A model generated the notes under the pieces. It made no database searches. It had not been told where the DNA came from and saw nothing but the letters and a program-made list of their open reading frames with translations. A DNA stretch of 64,000 nucleotides from Solidesulfovibrio fructosivorans JJ] (GTDB taxonomy: Bacteria > Desulfobacterota > Desulfovibrionia > Desulfovibrionales > Desulfovibrionaceae). The stretch lies in contig NZ_AECZ01000001.1 of assembly GCF_000179555.1 (NCBI RefSeq), forward strand, positions 124,001 to 188,000, given 5' to 3'. Below are positions 1 through 13,993 of the stretch, piece by piece; position 1 is the stretch's first letter, and every line of letters starts with the position of its first letter. The position numbers and the translations under genes were made by a program.

Positions 1-1054
1 GATAGTGCGGGTTGGCCGCTATAAGGGCCCTGGGCTCAGCGGAAATGCCCAAGGATTTCTTCAAATGGCAGGGATCGTGATAGGTGATCGTCACCTCCTT
101 GCCGATGGTTGCGCCGACGGGGGGCGTCACCCCCACGTCCTGGATGAGGAAGGCGCTTATGTCCTTAACTTTGGCCGAGAGTTCCCGAATCTTGATCCGC
201 GTGGACTCGGGCAGGCCGGTGGCCATAAGCGGCCAGATCTTCTTTATGGTGGAAGTGCAGGTGGCGCAGGGCGTCACCAGCACGTCGAAGTCATGGTCCC
301 CAAAAAGGGCCATATTGTGGGCCACGAGGGCCTCGAAGGTCTTGCTGTCACCCGAGGACAGGGCAGGGATGCCGCAGCAGGCCTGACGGTGGGGCATGTA
401 GACCCCAACCCCGTGGTGATCGCAGACCTGAAGAACCGCCTCGCCGATGCGCGGGAACATCTTGTCCACCACGCAGCCGTAGAAAAACGCCGCCTTGAGC
501 CCGGAAGGGCCCCGGGGGGCGTCGCGTTCGGCCTGGCTCGCGTGCAGCGGGGCGCTTGCCAGGGGGGCGAAATGCCGTCCCTCGAGCAGTTTGGAAAAGA
601 CCCTGGCGCACGAAGAGCCGATGGCGTCGTTGACGGGGCGGGTGAAGATGCCCTGGAACTTGGCCGCGATGGCCATGACCGAGTCGAACAGCCGGGGATT
701 TTTTAAAAGCCCCCGGAAGATGACCCGCTTGACCGGCGGCAGGCCGTAGTAGCCCGTCAGAAAGGCCCGGGCCTTGAGGAAGATGTCCAGGGCCTTGACG
801 CCGCTTGGACAGTTGGCCTGGCACGAGCCGCACAGCAGACAGGCGTCCAGGCGTTCCTTGACCCCGGCCGGGTCTTTTATGACCTCGTCGGCCAGGCATT
901 CGAGCAGGGCGATCTTGCCCCGGGCCACGTGGGCCTCGAGGCCGGTTTCCGCGTAGAGCGGACACACAGCCTGGCACATGCCGCAGCGCATGCAGACGAC
1001 CAGCTGGTCGTCGATTTGCTTGAGCAGCCCGACCAGTTCGCGCATCTCGCTCAT
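1..1054 (-). CDS. Fe-S subunit of a GlcF/lactate-dehydrogenase-type complex (partial, 3' end missing)
   Basis: The gene starts at 1054 and runs off the left edge, so about 351 residues are visible. The first 100 residues carry two ferredoxin-type clusters, CMRCGMCQAVCP and CLLCGSCQANCP, each suited to a [4Fe-4S] centre. Further on are a CCG-type segment (QACCGIPAL) and a HDPCHLKK motif, the hallmarks of the cysteine-rich domains of GlcF and heterodisulfide-reductase-like subunits. It begins one base after the stop of the FAD-linked oxidase, so the two are cotranscribed and probably form one cytoplasmic-face dehydrogenase passing electrons from lactate or another 2-hydroxyacid. Family knowledge gives the complex; substrate choice (lactate) is inferred from the por neighbourhood. 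Confidence 0.85.
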   Translation of the reverse strand, partial: MSEMRELVGLLKQIDDQLVVCMRCGMCQAVCPLYAETGLEAHVARGKIALLECLADEVIKDPAGVKERLDACLLCGSCQANCPSGVKALDIFLKARAFLTGYYGLPPVKRVIFRGLLKNPRLFDSVMAIAAKFQGIFTRPVNDAIGSSCARVFSKLLEGRHFAPLASAPLHASQAERDAPRGPSGLKAAFFYGCVVDKMFPRIGEAVLQVCDHHGVGVYMPHRQACCGIPALSSGDSKTFEALVAHNMALFGDHDFDVLVTPCATCTSTIKKIWPLMATGLPESTRIKIRELSAKVKDISAFLIQDVGVTPPVGATIGKEVTITYHDPCHLKKSLGISAEPRALIAANPHY

Positions 1055-1055
1055 A

Positions 1056-2435
1056 TCATTCCCCCGTGATCTTGCCAGGATTGAGAATCCCCTTGGGATC
1101 CAGGGCCGCTTTGAGTTTTTTGGCGTAGAGGATGGAGCCCTTGCCGACTTCCTTGACCATGTACTTCGACTTGGCCGTGCCGATGCCGTGCTCGCCCGAG
1201 AGCGTGCCGCCAAGGGACAGGGCCACGTCGAAGATCTCGTCTATGGCCGCCTCGACCCGCTTCCACTCCTCGTGATCGCGCTTGTCGGTCAGGATGGTGG
1301 GGTGCAGGTTGCCGTCGCCGGCATGGCCGAAGGTGCCGATGGTAAGCCGGTACTTGGCCGCGATGGTCTCCAGCGCGCCGACCATGGCCGGGATTTGCGA
1401 GCGGGGGACGGTGGCGTCCTCGAGCACTGTGGTCGGGCGGACCCGGGCCAGGGCGGACAGTGCCGCCCGGCGGGCCTCCCAGACCTTGTTGCGCTCGGCC
1501 GCGTCCTTGGCCACGTGGATGCGGGTTGCCCCGCTACGCTGGCAGATGCTCTCGACCTCGGCCGCTTCTTCCTCGACCTGGGCCGGATGGCCGTCGACTT
1601 CGATCAGAAGAAGCGCCTTGGCGTCGGTTGGAAGCCCGGCGTGGGCGAAGTCCTCCACGGTTTTGATGGTGAAGTCATCCATGTATTCCAGGGTCGCCGG
1701 CACGATCTTGGCCGCGATGATGGCGGCCACGGCCTCCGACGCCTTTCCCAGGTCGTCGAAGATGGCCATCATGGCCTTGCTGGCCTTGGGCGGCGGCACG
1801 AGCTTCAGGATGATCTCGTTAAAGACCCCCAGCGTGCCTTCGGAGCCGACCATAAGGCCGTGCAGGTTCATGCCGGTGACGCACTTGACGGTGCGCGAGC
1901 CGGTTTTGACCAGCTCGCCGTCCACGTCATAGAGGCTAAGCCCCATGACGTAGTCCTTGGTGACGCCATATTTCAGGCCGCGAAGCCCGCCGGCGTTTTC
2001 GGCCACGTTGCCGCCGATGGTGGATACGGCCTGGCTGCCCGGATCGGGCGGATAGAACAGACCGCGCTTGGCCACTTCGGCCGCGAACTTGGCCGTGACC
2101 ACGCCGGTCTGGACCACGGCGTACATGTCGGCTTCGTTGATCTCGATGATCTTGTTCAGCGCTCCGGTTAAGGCCACCACCCCTCCGACGGACGGGATGG
2201 TGCCGCCGGAGAGGTTGGTGCCCGAGCCGCGTATGGTCAGCGGCAAACCGAGTTCATTGCAGGTGGCGACCACCCGTCCCAGGGCTTCGGGCGTCTCCGG
2301 CCGCACAGCCAAGGCCGGGAGCTTCGGGGGGAGGACCGCGGCGTCATAGGAATACGCATGGCGATCCACTTCGCTGGCCAGGACGTTTTCCTTGCCGACG
2401 ATTTCCGCGAACTTCTGGGACAGATGGTTGTCCAT
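1056..2435 (-). CDS. FAD-linked oxidase, GlcD/D-lactate dehydrogenase family
   Basis: 459 residues, the usual length of GlcD-like flavoproteins. The N-terminal half is the FAD-binding type 4 domain, with the segment TIRGSGTNLSGG around residues 68-79. The C-terminal half is the FAD-oxidase C domain, with FGHAGDGNLHP and the GEHGIG signature near the end. It oxidises a 2-hydroxyacid, most likely lactate, to the 2-oxoacid and hands electrons to the Fe-S subunit encoded just downstream. It lies 21 bases after por on the same strand, so lactate oxidation and pyruvate oxidation are in one operon. In D. vulgaris a lactate permease sits in this operon; none is seen between these genes here. Confidence 0.9.
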   Translation of the reverse strand: MDNHLSQKFAEIVGKENVLASEVDRHAYSYDAAVLPPKLPALAVRPETPEALGRVVATCNELGLPLTIRGSGTNLSGGTIPSVGGVVALTGALNKIIEINEADMYAVVQTGVVTAKFAAEVAKRGLFYPPDPGSQAVSTIGGNVAENAGGLRGLKYGVTKDYVMGLSLYDVDGELVKTGSRTVKCVTGMNLHGLMVGSEGTLGVFNEIILKLVPPPKASKAMMAIFDDLGKASEAVAAIIAAKIVPATLEYMDDFTIKTVEDFAHAGLPTDAKALLLIEVDGHPAQVEEEAAEVESICQRSGATRIHVAKDAAERNKVWEARRAALSALARVRPTTVLEDATVPRSQIPAMVGALETIAAKYRLTIGTFGHAGDGNLHPTILTDKRDHEEWKRVEAAIDEIFDVALSLGGTLSGEHGIGTAKSKYMVKEVGKGSILYAKKLKAALDPKGILNPGKITGE

Positions 2436-2456
2436 GTGGTTGCTCTCGCTTGTTGC

Positions 2457-6278
<3,822 letters not shown>

Positions 6279-6366
6279 CTACGCAGCCTAATACCGCGAA
6301 ATGTATGGTTTCGTAAAGCGGGACCCATGAATGGGCGTTGTCCGGAATTCCAGACGGGCGGCATTC

Positions 6367-6382
6367 GTCTGAAAAATCAGAC
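6367..6382. promoter_or_regulatory. Second related palindrome, probable activator site (UAS 2)
   Basis: Arms GTCTGA and TCAGAC flank AAAA. Read on the minus strand the core is TCTGATTTTTCAGA, the same pattern as UAS 1 (TCCGATTTTTCGGA). The centres are about 108 bases apart. The rest of the 533-base gap between por and the regulator gene (6099-6631) holds no convincing gene. Confidence 0.68.
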
Positions 6383-6631
6383 ACCAATAGCCTCCTTGTC
6401 CGCAGGGAAAGGGATTCCCGCTGATTGATGCCACAAACGCCATCGGATGGCACGGGAAAAAGCCGGAAAAGGGATTTGTTACAAAAATCGCAATTGGTGT
6501 CCGGGAAAGACGTGTTTTGCGTCCTGTCGCATGGGAAGGGACTTTTTTTGCTGGCGGGCATCCGGTGACGGTCCAGCCAGGCCCTGGCCACAGTGGTGAA
6601 ACCGTACCCGGTCGGGCCAGGCAGGGAAGGG

Positions 6632-8047
6632 TCAGTCTGGAATGGCCAGATTGTTTTTCTTGAGCAGGGCGTAGAAGTGGGACCGGGAAAGCCCGGAAAC
6701 CGCGATCATGGCGGCCACGTCGCGGCCGTGTTCCCGCAGCAGTCCTTCCAGGTATCGCCGTTCCATGGCCTCCTTGAAGTCCTTGAGCGACTGACGGGGA
6801 GCGGGGAACGCGGCGGAGGGCCCGACGGCGGGTTCGGGCCGGGGCTGCCCCCCCGCCTGCCGACCCTTTTCCAGGCTGGACTTCGTCACCTTGATGCGCA
6901 GGTCCCGGGGCAGGTGCATGCTGTAGAGCGTTTTTTCCCGGCCCGAGGCCAGAAAGGCCCGCTCCAGGACGTTTCGCAGTTCGCGCACATTGCCCGGCCA
7001 GTCGTAGGCCTCGAGCATGGCCAGAAATTCCGCGTCAAAGCCCTTGGGCGGCAGGTTGTACTCGACGCAAAGCCCGTCCACGAAGGTGAGGGTCAGGGGT
7101 TTTATGTCCTCCGGGCGCTCGCGAAGCGGCGGCAGGGCGAGCCCGATGGTCTTGAGCCGGAAATAGAGGTCGCGGCGAAACTGCCCCGCCTCGACCATAG
7201 CCTCCAGGTTGCGGTTGGTGGCGGCGATGAGGCGGAAATCGCTCTTGCTTTCGGCGACCGCCCCCACGGAGCGAAAGGTCTTTTCGTGGAGCACCCGCAA
7301 AAAGGTCTTTTGCAGGGAAAGGGGCATCTCCCCCACCTCGTCCAGAAACAGCGTGCCGGCGTTGGCCAGCTGCACCAGACCCACCCGGTCGGCGTCGGCC
7401 CCGGTGAAGGCGCCTTTTTTGTGGCCGAACAGCGTGCTCTCGACGAGGGTTTCGGTCAGGGCCGCGCAGTCCACGGTGACGAAGGCTCCCTGTGCCCGGG
7501 AACTGTTGGCGTGGATGAGCCGGGCGAAAAGCTCCTTGCCGGTGCCGGTTTCGCCGGTGATGAGCACGGCCGCGTTCGACCCGGCCGCATGGGCCACCTG
7601 GTCGAGGCAGGGTTGCATGCGGGGGCTTGCCGCGACACACCCGGAAAGGGTGAGGGACACGGGCGGTCGGTCGCAATGCCGTTCCTCGCGGTAGCGCAGG
7701 GCGCGCTTGAGCGTCAGCATGATCTGTTTTATCGGCGAGGGTTTGACCAGATAATCCCAGACTCCCTCCTGGATGGCCAATTCCGCCCCGTCCGGGTCGC
7801 CGATGCCGGTGAGGATGATGACCTCGGGCGCGTCCGGCAGGCGTTTGATCTCGGGCAAGGCGGCCAGGCCATTGCCGTCGGGCAGGCGCACGTCCAGAAA
7901 CAGCACGTCGAAATTGTCGCTGGCGAGCAGGTCCAGACCGGCGGCGAGGGTGCCGGCGGATTCGCTGGTCAGGCGCATCTTGCGGGTGAGGCTGGCGATG
8001 GTGTCGCGGACTTCGGGGTCGTCGTCGATGATGCAGACGGATTTCAT
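6632..8047 (-). CDS. NtrC-type sigma-54 response regulator (lactate-utilisation regulator type)
   Basis: 471 residues with the classic three-part plan. The receiver domain covers about residues 1-120, with acidic pocket DDD at 8-10, phospho-acceptor D52 (LFLDVRLPDG) and the conserved lysine in VKPSP. The AAA+ domain has Walker A GETGTGKE, the sigma-54-contacting GAFTGA loop and Walker B LFLDEVGE. A Fis-type helix-turn-helix lies at the C-terminus. The start at 8047 overlaps the kinase stop as ATGA; the open frame upstream is not needed. By position beside por and dehydrogenase genes it matches the Desulfovibrio lactate regulator LurR. It probably binds the palindromes at 6256 and 6367. Confidence 0.92.
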   Translation of the reverse strand: MKSVCIIDDDPEVRDTIASLTRKMRLTSESAGTLAAGLDLLASDNFDVLFLDVRLPDGNGLAALPEIKRLPDAPEVIILTGIGDPDGAELAIQEGVWDYLVKPSPIKQIMLTLKRALRYREERHCDRPPVSLTLSGCVAASPRMQPCLDQVAHAAGSNAAVLITGETGTGKELFARLIHANSSRAQGAFVTVDCAALTETLVESTLFGHKKGAFTGADADRVGLVQLANAGTLFLDEVGEMPLSLQKTFLRVLHEKTFRSVGAVAESKSDFRLIAATNRNLEAMVEAGQFRRDLYFRLKTIGLALPPLRERPEDIKPLTLTFVDGLCVEYNLPPKGFDAEFLAMLEAYDWPGNVRELRNVLERAFLASGREKTLYSMHLPRDLRIKVTKSSLEKGRQAGGQPRPEPAVGPSAAFPAPRQSLKDFKEAMERRYLEGLLREHGRDVAAMIAVSGLSRSHFYALLKKNNLAIPD

Positions 8048-11000
8048 GCGGCTTTGGTTTGCGGTTTGGCGTCGAGCACTTCGCGTATGGCCGCGGAGAT
8101 GATCGCCTGGTTGTAGGGTTTGAGCACGATTTTTTTGATGTTGCCGGCGACTTCCCGCTGCTCGATGTCGCCCAGGCGGCCGGAAACGAGGATCACGGGC
8201 AGGTCGGGCCGGATGGCGGCGATTTTGCTGGCCAGCTCCAGGCCGTTTATGTCCGGCATGTCGTAGTCTGTAATGCACACGTCGAAGGCCTGCGGGTCAA
8301 GGGCGAGCTTGGCCAGGGCCGAGGCGCCGCCGCCGTGGGCCGAGACTTCGTGGCCGAGTTGGGCCAGGACGCGGGGAATGGTGATACGCTGGTCCTCGTC
8401 GTCCTCGACGAAAAGAATGCGGTCACGGCCCTTGTTGGGAGGGTCGATCTGGGGCGGCGGCACGGCGTCGGCCTCGGCCGGCAGTGGCAGATAGACGTCG
8501 AAGTCCGTGCGCGTGCCGGGCTGGCTCACCACCCGCACCGCGCCGCGATGGCTTTTGACAATGCCGCGAACCACGGCGAGCCCCAACCCCGTGCCTTCGC
8601 CCTTCTGCTTGGTGGTGAAAAACGGGTCGAAAATCTTGTCCAGGATTTCCGGCGGGATGCCTGGGCCGGTATCCACGATGGAGAGTTTCGCATAGCGGCC
8701 GGCCCGCGCGCCGACATGGCCGGCCTGCGTCTCGTCGAGGGCTTCCTCGGCCAGGGACACGGTCAGCAGGCCGCCGGTCTCGCGCATGGCCTGAAAGGCG
8801 TTGGTGCACAGGTTCATGACGATCTGGTGGAGCTGGGTGGGGTCGGCCCGGCAGGTCACGGCCCGCTCCGGCACATCGAGCACGATCTTGATGTTGCGGG
8901 GCACGGACGCCTTGATGAGCCCCGCCGCCTCTCCCACGACATCGGCCACGTTTATGGCCGCGAATCCGGCCTGGGACGGCCGGGTGAAGGACAGGATCTG
9001 CTTGACCAGCCGGCTGCCGCGATGGCCGGCCTTGAGCACCCGGCGCATATCGTCCCCGATGGGCTCGTCTTCGGGCAGGTCGAGCAGGGCCAGTTCGGCC
9101 GAGTTGATGATGGAAGTGAGAATGTTGTTGAAATCGTGGGCGATGCCGCCGGCCAGGGTGCCGATGGCCTCCATCTTCTGGGACTGGAGCAGTTGGCGCT
9201 CCAGACTCACTTTCTGGGTCACGTCCTCGGACGTGGACAGCACACCCACCACCGCCCCCCGATCGTCGTGGAGCGGCACCTTCTTGATCTCGAGCAGCAC
9301 GTCGGCCCCGCGCACGTTGCGGGCGGCCAGCTCCCCGGCCACGGTGCGGTTGTTGCGCATGACGTCGATGTCCGTGGCCCGCACGGCGTCCATGTCCTCC
9401 CGGCTCAGGGGCAGGGCATAGTCGTCACGGCCCTTGAGCTCGTCCAGGTCGGCAAAACCGAAAAATTCGATAAAGGCCCGGTTGGCCCCGATATAACGCA
9501 GGGATTTGTCCTTCCAGGAAACGAGCTGGGGAATGTTGTCGAGGACAATGCGCAGCATTTCCTGGGATTCCCGAAGCGCCCGCTCGGCCTCGTGGCGCTT
9601 GGTCACGTCCTCCACCACGCCTTCGACATAGGCCAGGTAGCCTTCGCGGTCGGCCACCAGACGCAGGTTGACGTTGGCCGTGATGATGCCGGCATCGGGC
9701 CGGGCGAACCATGTCTCGAAGGTGGCTGTGGCCTGTTCGTCGAGCGCTGAGCTGATGTGCTCCTCGAAGCGCTGCTGGCCGGAAAAAAGGACCTCGACCA
9801 GATTGCCCCGGCGTCTGGTCAGTTCGTCCAGGCTTTTTACGCCGAGCATGGCCAGCAGGGCCGGGTTGACGTCCACGGCCTGGCCGTCCGGGGTCATGCG
9901 GAAAATGCCGAGGGCCAAGTTCTCGAAGATGCCCCGGTATTTTTCCTCGGCCAACCGCAGTTTTTCCGAGGCCTTCTTCAGCTCTGACACGTCGTAGAGC
10001 ACGCCGACCAGGCCGGCGATTTCGGTCTTGGCGCTGGCGTAGACCGCCCGGTGCAGAATGACCGAATGGGGCAGGCCCTGGGCGTCGAGGAGTTCGGCTT
10101 CGCCGACGCGCACGCCGGGCTCGCGCAGAAGGGATGCGTCGTCGCGGTCCAGGAAGCGGGAAAGGGGGGCATCAGGCACTTCGGAGAAGGCGCGCGACGT
10201 CGTCTCGGCCTCCCCGGGTAGGCCGCACCAGTGGCGAAAGGCCGGGTTGCAGCCCCGGTAGGCTCCGGCGGCATCCTTGAAATAGAGCGGAATGGGAATG
10301 GTGTTGACGAGCGTTTCCATGAAGGAAAGCTGGTCCTTGATCTTTTCCTCCACCGAGCGTCGGCGCAGGATGTTGGTCACGAGCAGGACCATGACGTAGC
10401 ACAGGATGAGAAAGCTTATGATGATGGTCCAGAAGACGGCGATGTTGATGTGGTAGAACGGGTAGGGCTCGTTTATGAGCGTGTAGCCCGGCGGCAGCTT
10501 ATCCGTGGTGATGCCGAGGCGCAGCATCTCCTTGTAGTCGAAAATGTAGCTGTCCGCGGTTTTGGTGACGATGGGCAGGGAGGCGACGGTTGCGCCGTGG
10601 AGGAGTTTTTCCGCCATGTCCGCCACCAGCCGGCCTTCCTCGAAGCCGCTGTGCAGCTTGCCGCCGACAATGCCGTGGCCGAGCATGAACCGCCAGGCGC
10701 TGTAGATGGGCACGTCGGAATTGGCTCGGATGGCGGCCAGGACCTCGGTGACCGAATAGACGTCCTTTTGCGTATCCTTATAAAAAGGGATGAGGAAGAT
10801 CATGGCGTCGCCGGGCAGTTTGCGCACGGTGTCGAGGATTTGCGGCAGGGTCAGGTTGTCCTGGAACTCAAAGCGCAGCCGGCCGGCGAAATCCGGTTCC
10901 ACGGCCTTGATCTGGTTGCCGATGGCCACGCCGGTTACGGAAGTGTCGCCGAAAATAATGAGCCGGCGGCGGTTGGGATGAAAGCGCAGGGCCAATTCCA

Positions 11001-11457
11001 GGGTTTCACGGATGTCGGGCTCCTCGAGCACGCCCGTGAAATTGGGATGGCCGGTGAGCCAGTCGGGATGAAAATCGTTGACGCCGCAAAATACGACCGG
11101 CGTGCCGGGGAAAAGCTCGTTTTGATATTGCCGCAGGAAGTTGAAGGCGAAATTGTCCGAGGCCAGGATGACCTCGAAATGGGTGTTGCGGTATTTGAGC
11201 TTGTAAAAGTCGTGGAGCATTTTGCGCAACACGGGATCGGTGTACTTCTTCGAGTCCATGTACTCGATTTGCAGATCCACGTTGTATTCGGAATGCGCGA
11301 ATCCGGCCCGGATGCCGGAGAGTATCTCGTCGGACCACTGGTAGCCGTTCTGGTAGGAATTGAAGTAGAGGACGTTTTTGCGGATTTTTTCGGCCGCAAC
11401 CGAGCCCGGCCAGAATGAGGCCGCCAAAAGCAGGCAGAAAATGAGCCGTCGGGCCAT
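8044..11457 (-). CDS. Hybrid sensor histidine kinase with ABC-substrate-binding-like periplasmic domain
   Basis: 1137 residues from the ATG at 11457, chosen because it opens a good signal peptide ([19 protein letters not shown]); an ATG 46 codons upstream gives an unlikely basic leader. Residues about 25-330 resemble the periplasmic substrate-binding domain (ABC_sub_bind type). One membrane helix follows at about 336-362, then three PAS-like domains, a HisKA box (IAHDFNN, His near 773), and an HATPase domain ([28 protein letters not shown]). A C-terminal receiver (ILFVEDDED, aspartate near 1063) makes it a hybrid kinase. It overlaps the regulator gene by 4 bases and is its likely partner. Confidence 0.9.
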   Translation of the reverse strand: MARRLIFCLLLAASFWPGSVAAEKIRKNVLYFNSYQNGYQWSDEILSGIRAGFAHSEYNVDLQIEYMDSKKYTDPVLRKMLHDFYKLKYRNTHFEVILASDNFAFNFLRQYQNELFPGTPVVFCGVNDFHPDWLTGHPNFTGVLEEPDIRETLELALRFHPNRRRLIIFGDTSVTGVAIGNQIKAVEPDFAGRLRFEFQDNLTLPQILDTVRKLPGDAMIFLIPFYKDTQKDVYSVTEVLAAIRANSDVPIYSAWRFMLGHGIVGGKLHSGFEEGRLVADMAEKLLHGATVASLPIVTKTADSYIFDYKEMLRLGITTDKLPPGYTLINEPYPFYHINIAVFWTIIISFLILCYVMVLLVTNILRRRSVEEKIKDQLSFMETLVNTIPIPLYFKDAAGAYRGCNPAFRHWCGLPGEAETTSRAFSEVPDAPLSRFLDRDDASLLREPGVRVGEAELLDAQGLPHSVILHRAVYASAKTEIAGLVGVLYDVSELKKASEKLRLAEEKYRGIFENLALGIFRMTPDGQAVDVNPALLAMLGVKSLDELTRRRGNLVEVLFSGQQRFEEHISSALDEQATATFETWFARPDAGIITANVNLRLVADREGYLAYVEGVVEDVTKRHEAERALRESQEMLRIVLDNIPQLVSWKDKSLRYIGANRAFIEFFGFADLDELKGRDDYALPLSREDMDAVRATDIDVMRNNRTVAGELAARNVRGADVLLEIKKVPLHDDRGAVVGVLSTSEDVTQKVSLERQLLQSQKMEAIGTLAGGIAHDFNNILTSIINSAELALLDLPEDEPIGDDMRRVLKAGHRGSRLVKQILSFTRPSQAGFAAINVADVVGEAAGLIKASVPRNIKIVLDVPERAVTCRADPTQLHQIVMNLCTNAFQAMRETGGLLTVSLAEEALDETQAGHVGARAGRYAKLSIVDTGPGIPPEILDKIFDPFFTTKQKGEGTGLGLAVVRGIVKSHRGAVRVVSQPGTRTDFDVYLPLPAEADAVPPPQIDPPNKGRDRILFVEDDEDQRITIPRVLAQLGHEVSAHGGGASALAKLALDPQAFDVCITDYDMPDINGLELASKIAAIRPDLPVILVSGRLGDIEQREVAGNIKKIVLKPYNQAIISAAIREVLDAKPQTKAA

Positions 11458-11761
11458 GGGTGCTCGCGGGATGGGGGGCGTTGGCGCAGGCTGGACCATG
11501 CGTCCGAATATTCTTGCCTTGGCCGCCCGGGAAGTCAAGGGAGCGGGCTTCGCATCGGTCTTTGGGCGGGACCCGCGCCGCGCACTTTTTATCACGTTTT
11601 TTTATATTTTTAATGTTAACTTTTTCGGTGTGTTGACAAAAGCATGGCAATTTCGGGCTTGTACGGGTTTTCAATATAGGATAAATTATGTTTTATTAAT
11701 CTTATATCGGAGCCCGGTCGATCAACCGAGCGACCGGCGACACAGGAGGTATGTCATAACG
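11458..11761. other. Divergent intergenic region (kinase / bacteriohemerythrin)
   Basis: This 304-base gap contains an AT-rich tract around 11580-11700. A TTGACA hexamer at 11633-11638 points rightward, but no good -10 box is seen at 17 bases. No RNA gene or long repeat is visible. Confidence 0.4.
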
Positions 11762-12163
11762 TTGCTCGCATGGAATGACCGCCTTTCAGTGAATATCGCG
11801 GAAATCGATTCGCAACACAAAAAGCTGGTGGACATGGTCAATGAGCTTCATGACGCCATGAAGGCGGGGAAAGCCGAAACCGTGATGGTGCATATCGTCA
11901 AGGAAATGAAGCAATACGCGGCGTCGCACTTCGGCTTGGAGGAGCGGTACATGAAATCGAACAATTATCCGGATTACAAGCCGCATAAAACAGAGCATGA
12001 CAAGTTCGTCGCCAAGGTTGTCCAAGTGGAGCAGGACTGTAAGGCGGGGAAGTGCGCCATGTCCATGGACATTCTCAATTTTCTTTCCAACTGGCTGGTG
12101 AACCACATCAAGGGAACGGACAAGAAGTATGCGCCGTTTTTAAACAACTGCGGCATACACTGA
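11762..12163 (+). CDS. Bacteriohemerythrin
   Basis: 133 residues from a TTG at 11762. The di-iron ligands of the hemerythrin family are all present: H in DSQHKK, H and E in ASHFGLEERY, H and H in KPHKTEHDK, H in VNHIKG and D in GTDKKY. It binds O2 reversibly in the cytoplasm and is common in Desulfovibrio for oxygen handling. The start is odd: AGGAGG at 11744-11749 is followed by an out-of-frame ATG that stops after two codons, and the TTG is 12 bases away. A 7-base gap leads to the broken chemoreceptor gene, suggesting an oxygen-sensing pair. Confidence 0.88.
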   Translation: MLAWNDRLSVNIAEIDSQHKKLVDMVNELHDAMKAGKAETVMVHIVKEMKQYAASHFGLEERYMKSNNYPDYKPHKTEHDKFVAKVVQVEQDCKAGKCAMSMDILNFLSNWLVNHIKGTDKKYAPFLNNCGIH

Positions 12164-12170
12164 GGCGCCA

Positions 12171-13702
12171 ATGCATCTGGCATCACCTGCAACCTCATTT
12201 GCGCCCCTTGCCCTGGGTCTTGCCGTGGCGGCAGGGGGCGTTTTGGCTTGGGATGAGCGGTGGCGGCCAGGAGTGATTGTCCTTCTGGGGGTATGCGCCG
12301 TGGTTCAATTGGCAGCTCTTTTCACCGCGCGCCGGGAAAAAAGGAACTTGGTAAACGACCTCAACACGCTGCTTCCACGGGGGCTGGGGACGGATGGGAT
12401 AGGCGACCCCGACCGCCTGATCGCGGCGCTGCGCAGCCACATGCTGGCTGTCGGCGAGGAGCTGGGCAGGATTCTCGACCTGCTCGCCCATCCGCCCTTT
12501 CCCTGCATGACGGTCATCTGTTCGGGGGAAGTGAGCTGGCAAAACGATTCCATGGAACGCTTCCTTCAGGGACTGGGGCTGACCGGCGCGGCCGATCCGG
12601 TGGCGGCCTTTTGCGCCAGGACCAGCGCCGGGAGCTGGGAAAACCTTCGCAGCGGCGAGTGGACCGGGGAAGGCCTGCGTCTGGACGGCCCCCAGGGAGA
12701 ACGCCTGTTGCAAGCCGACGTGGTCCCGTTGGAAAAGGACGGCGGCTGTTATCTCTGTGTCTTGCAGGACGTGACGAAGCGGCAGCGCGAGGCCGAGTGC
12801 TTGAAAACCCGGCATGCCGCCCTAAGCGACGCCAATGCCCGGGTCGGCGCGCAGGCTGCCGCCTTGGAGGCGCTGGCCCGGGACATCGGGAAATCCCTGG
12901 AGGGGCTGGTCGCGACGATGGATATGTCCAAGGAACAGTCCGGCCAGGTGGCGCAGACCATCCAGGAAATGACCGACAACGTGCGCGTGATGGCCCCCAG
13001 GCGGCGGAAACGGCCCAGGCCGCGACAACGGCCGGCGACCGCGCCCGCGAGGGCCTCGAGACGGCCGATCGGACCGCGGCGGTATCCCGCACGTTGGTCA
13101 CGTCGTATGACCAGCTGCAAAAGATCCTGTCCCAGCTCGTGCGACAGGTCGAAAGCATCAGCACCGTGGCCGGCCTTATCTCGGATGTTGCCGACCAGAC
13201 CAATCTGCTGGCGCTCAATGCCGCCATCGAGGCGGCCCGGGCCGGAGAGGCCGGACGCGGTTTCGCTGTCGTGGCCGACGAGGTGCGAAAGCTGGCCGAA
13301 AAAACCCTGACCGCCACCCGGGAAGTGCATGCGACCATCCAGGCCATCAGCTTTTGCTCCAAGCAGGCGGTCGCGTCCATGGCCAGCACCCGCCGGGAAC
13401 TGGACACGTCGTTTGATCTGGTCCAGTCGGTGGAGAGCAAGTTCAAGGCCATCGCCGGGGCCATGGTGACCGCGTCGCGGGCTATCAAGGACATTGCCCA
13501 GCGGGCCGAAAAACACTGCGCCACCGGTTTTGAACTCAATATGTGCGCCATCAACGTGACGGACAACACAGAGGACATGTGCGAACAAGTCCATGACGCC
13601 AGTCGGGAGCTGCATCGACTCGTCGGCGAAGCCGGCAAGGCGCGCCTCCTCGCTGCCGCGTCCGAAGCGACGGAGCCTGTCGCCCTGGCCGAAGCGAAAT
13701 GA
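12171..13702 (+). pseudogene. Methyl-accepting chemotaxis protein, frameshifted
   Basis: The first frame (from ATG 12171) gives two N-terminal membrane helices within residues 1-55, a PAS-like region and the beginning of a coiled signalling helix ending near [11 protein letters not shown]. After the run of five C at 12994-12998 the sequence continues one frame back, without a gap, into the signalling tip [18 protein letters not shown] and [13 protein letters not shown], ending at 13702. One missing C explains the break. The combined length would be about 510 residues. It could be a true pseudogene, phase variation or a sequencing error; translated as is, the product lacks the CheA/CheW-contacting tip. 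Confidence 0.85.
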
Positions 13703-13752
13703 CGGCGTCACCCGGCGGCCTTCGGTACCTTGCCGGACGGGAAGATTGTGAG

Positions 13753-13794
13753 AAAGGGCCGTGGCGGATGTCTGCAACCTGCCGCGGCCCTTTT
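13753..13794 (+). terminator. Rho-independent terminator after the chemoreceptor
   Basis: A 13-base-pair stem AAAGGGCCGTGGC / GCCGCGGCCCTTT (one G-U pair) with a 15-base loop is followed by TTTT. The A-run on the left side may let it act in both directions. Confidence 0.75.
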
Positions 13795-13899
13795 GGGGGC
13801 CTGGGCCTTCCAGCATGTTGGATGAAGGGTTTCGGGCTGGTTGCCTCGCTCGCCACGGGTTGATCGAAATCCGGGAACCGGCTATCCTAGACAACTTAC

Positions 13900-13993
13900 G
13901 GAAGCGTTTCGTCACCGGTGTGGCGCCTGGACTTCAAATCCAGTGGGACGTCGCGAGGCGTCCGGTAGGTTCGACTCCTATACGCTTCCGCCA
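13900..13993 (+). tRNA. selC: tRNA-Sec (anticodon UCA)
   Basis: 94 bases with the CCA encoded. The acceptor stem GGAAGCGT / ACGCTTCC has 8 pairs, longer than in normal tRNAs. The anticodon arm is CTGGA-CTTCAAA-TCCAG with anticodon TCA reading UGA. The long variable arm (GGGACGTCGCGAGGCGTCC) and T arm (TAGGTTCGACTCCTA) fit bacterial selenocysteine tRNA. It shows that the host makes selenoproteins, and its 3' end is the likely attachment site of the prophage that follows. Confidence 0.95.
13960..13993 (+). other. Inferred left attachment site (attL) in the tRNA-Sec 3' end
   Basis: Phage genes begin directly after the tRNA and a tyrosine integrase lies at the other end of the element, a layout typical of insertion into a tRNA 3' end that leaves the tRNA intact. 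The exact core cannot be set because the right copy is outside the window. Confidence 0.45.

Noticed and set aside
11633-11638. TTGACA considered as promoter of the bacteriohemerythrin gene
   Set aside because: No acceptable -10 hexamer lies at 16-18 bases.
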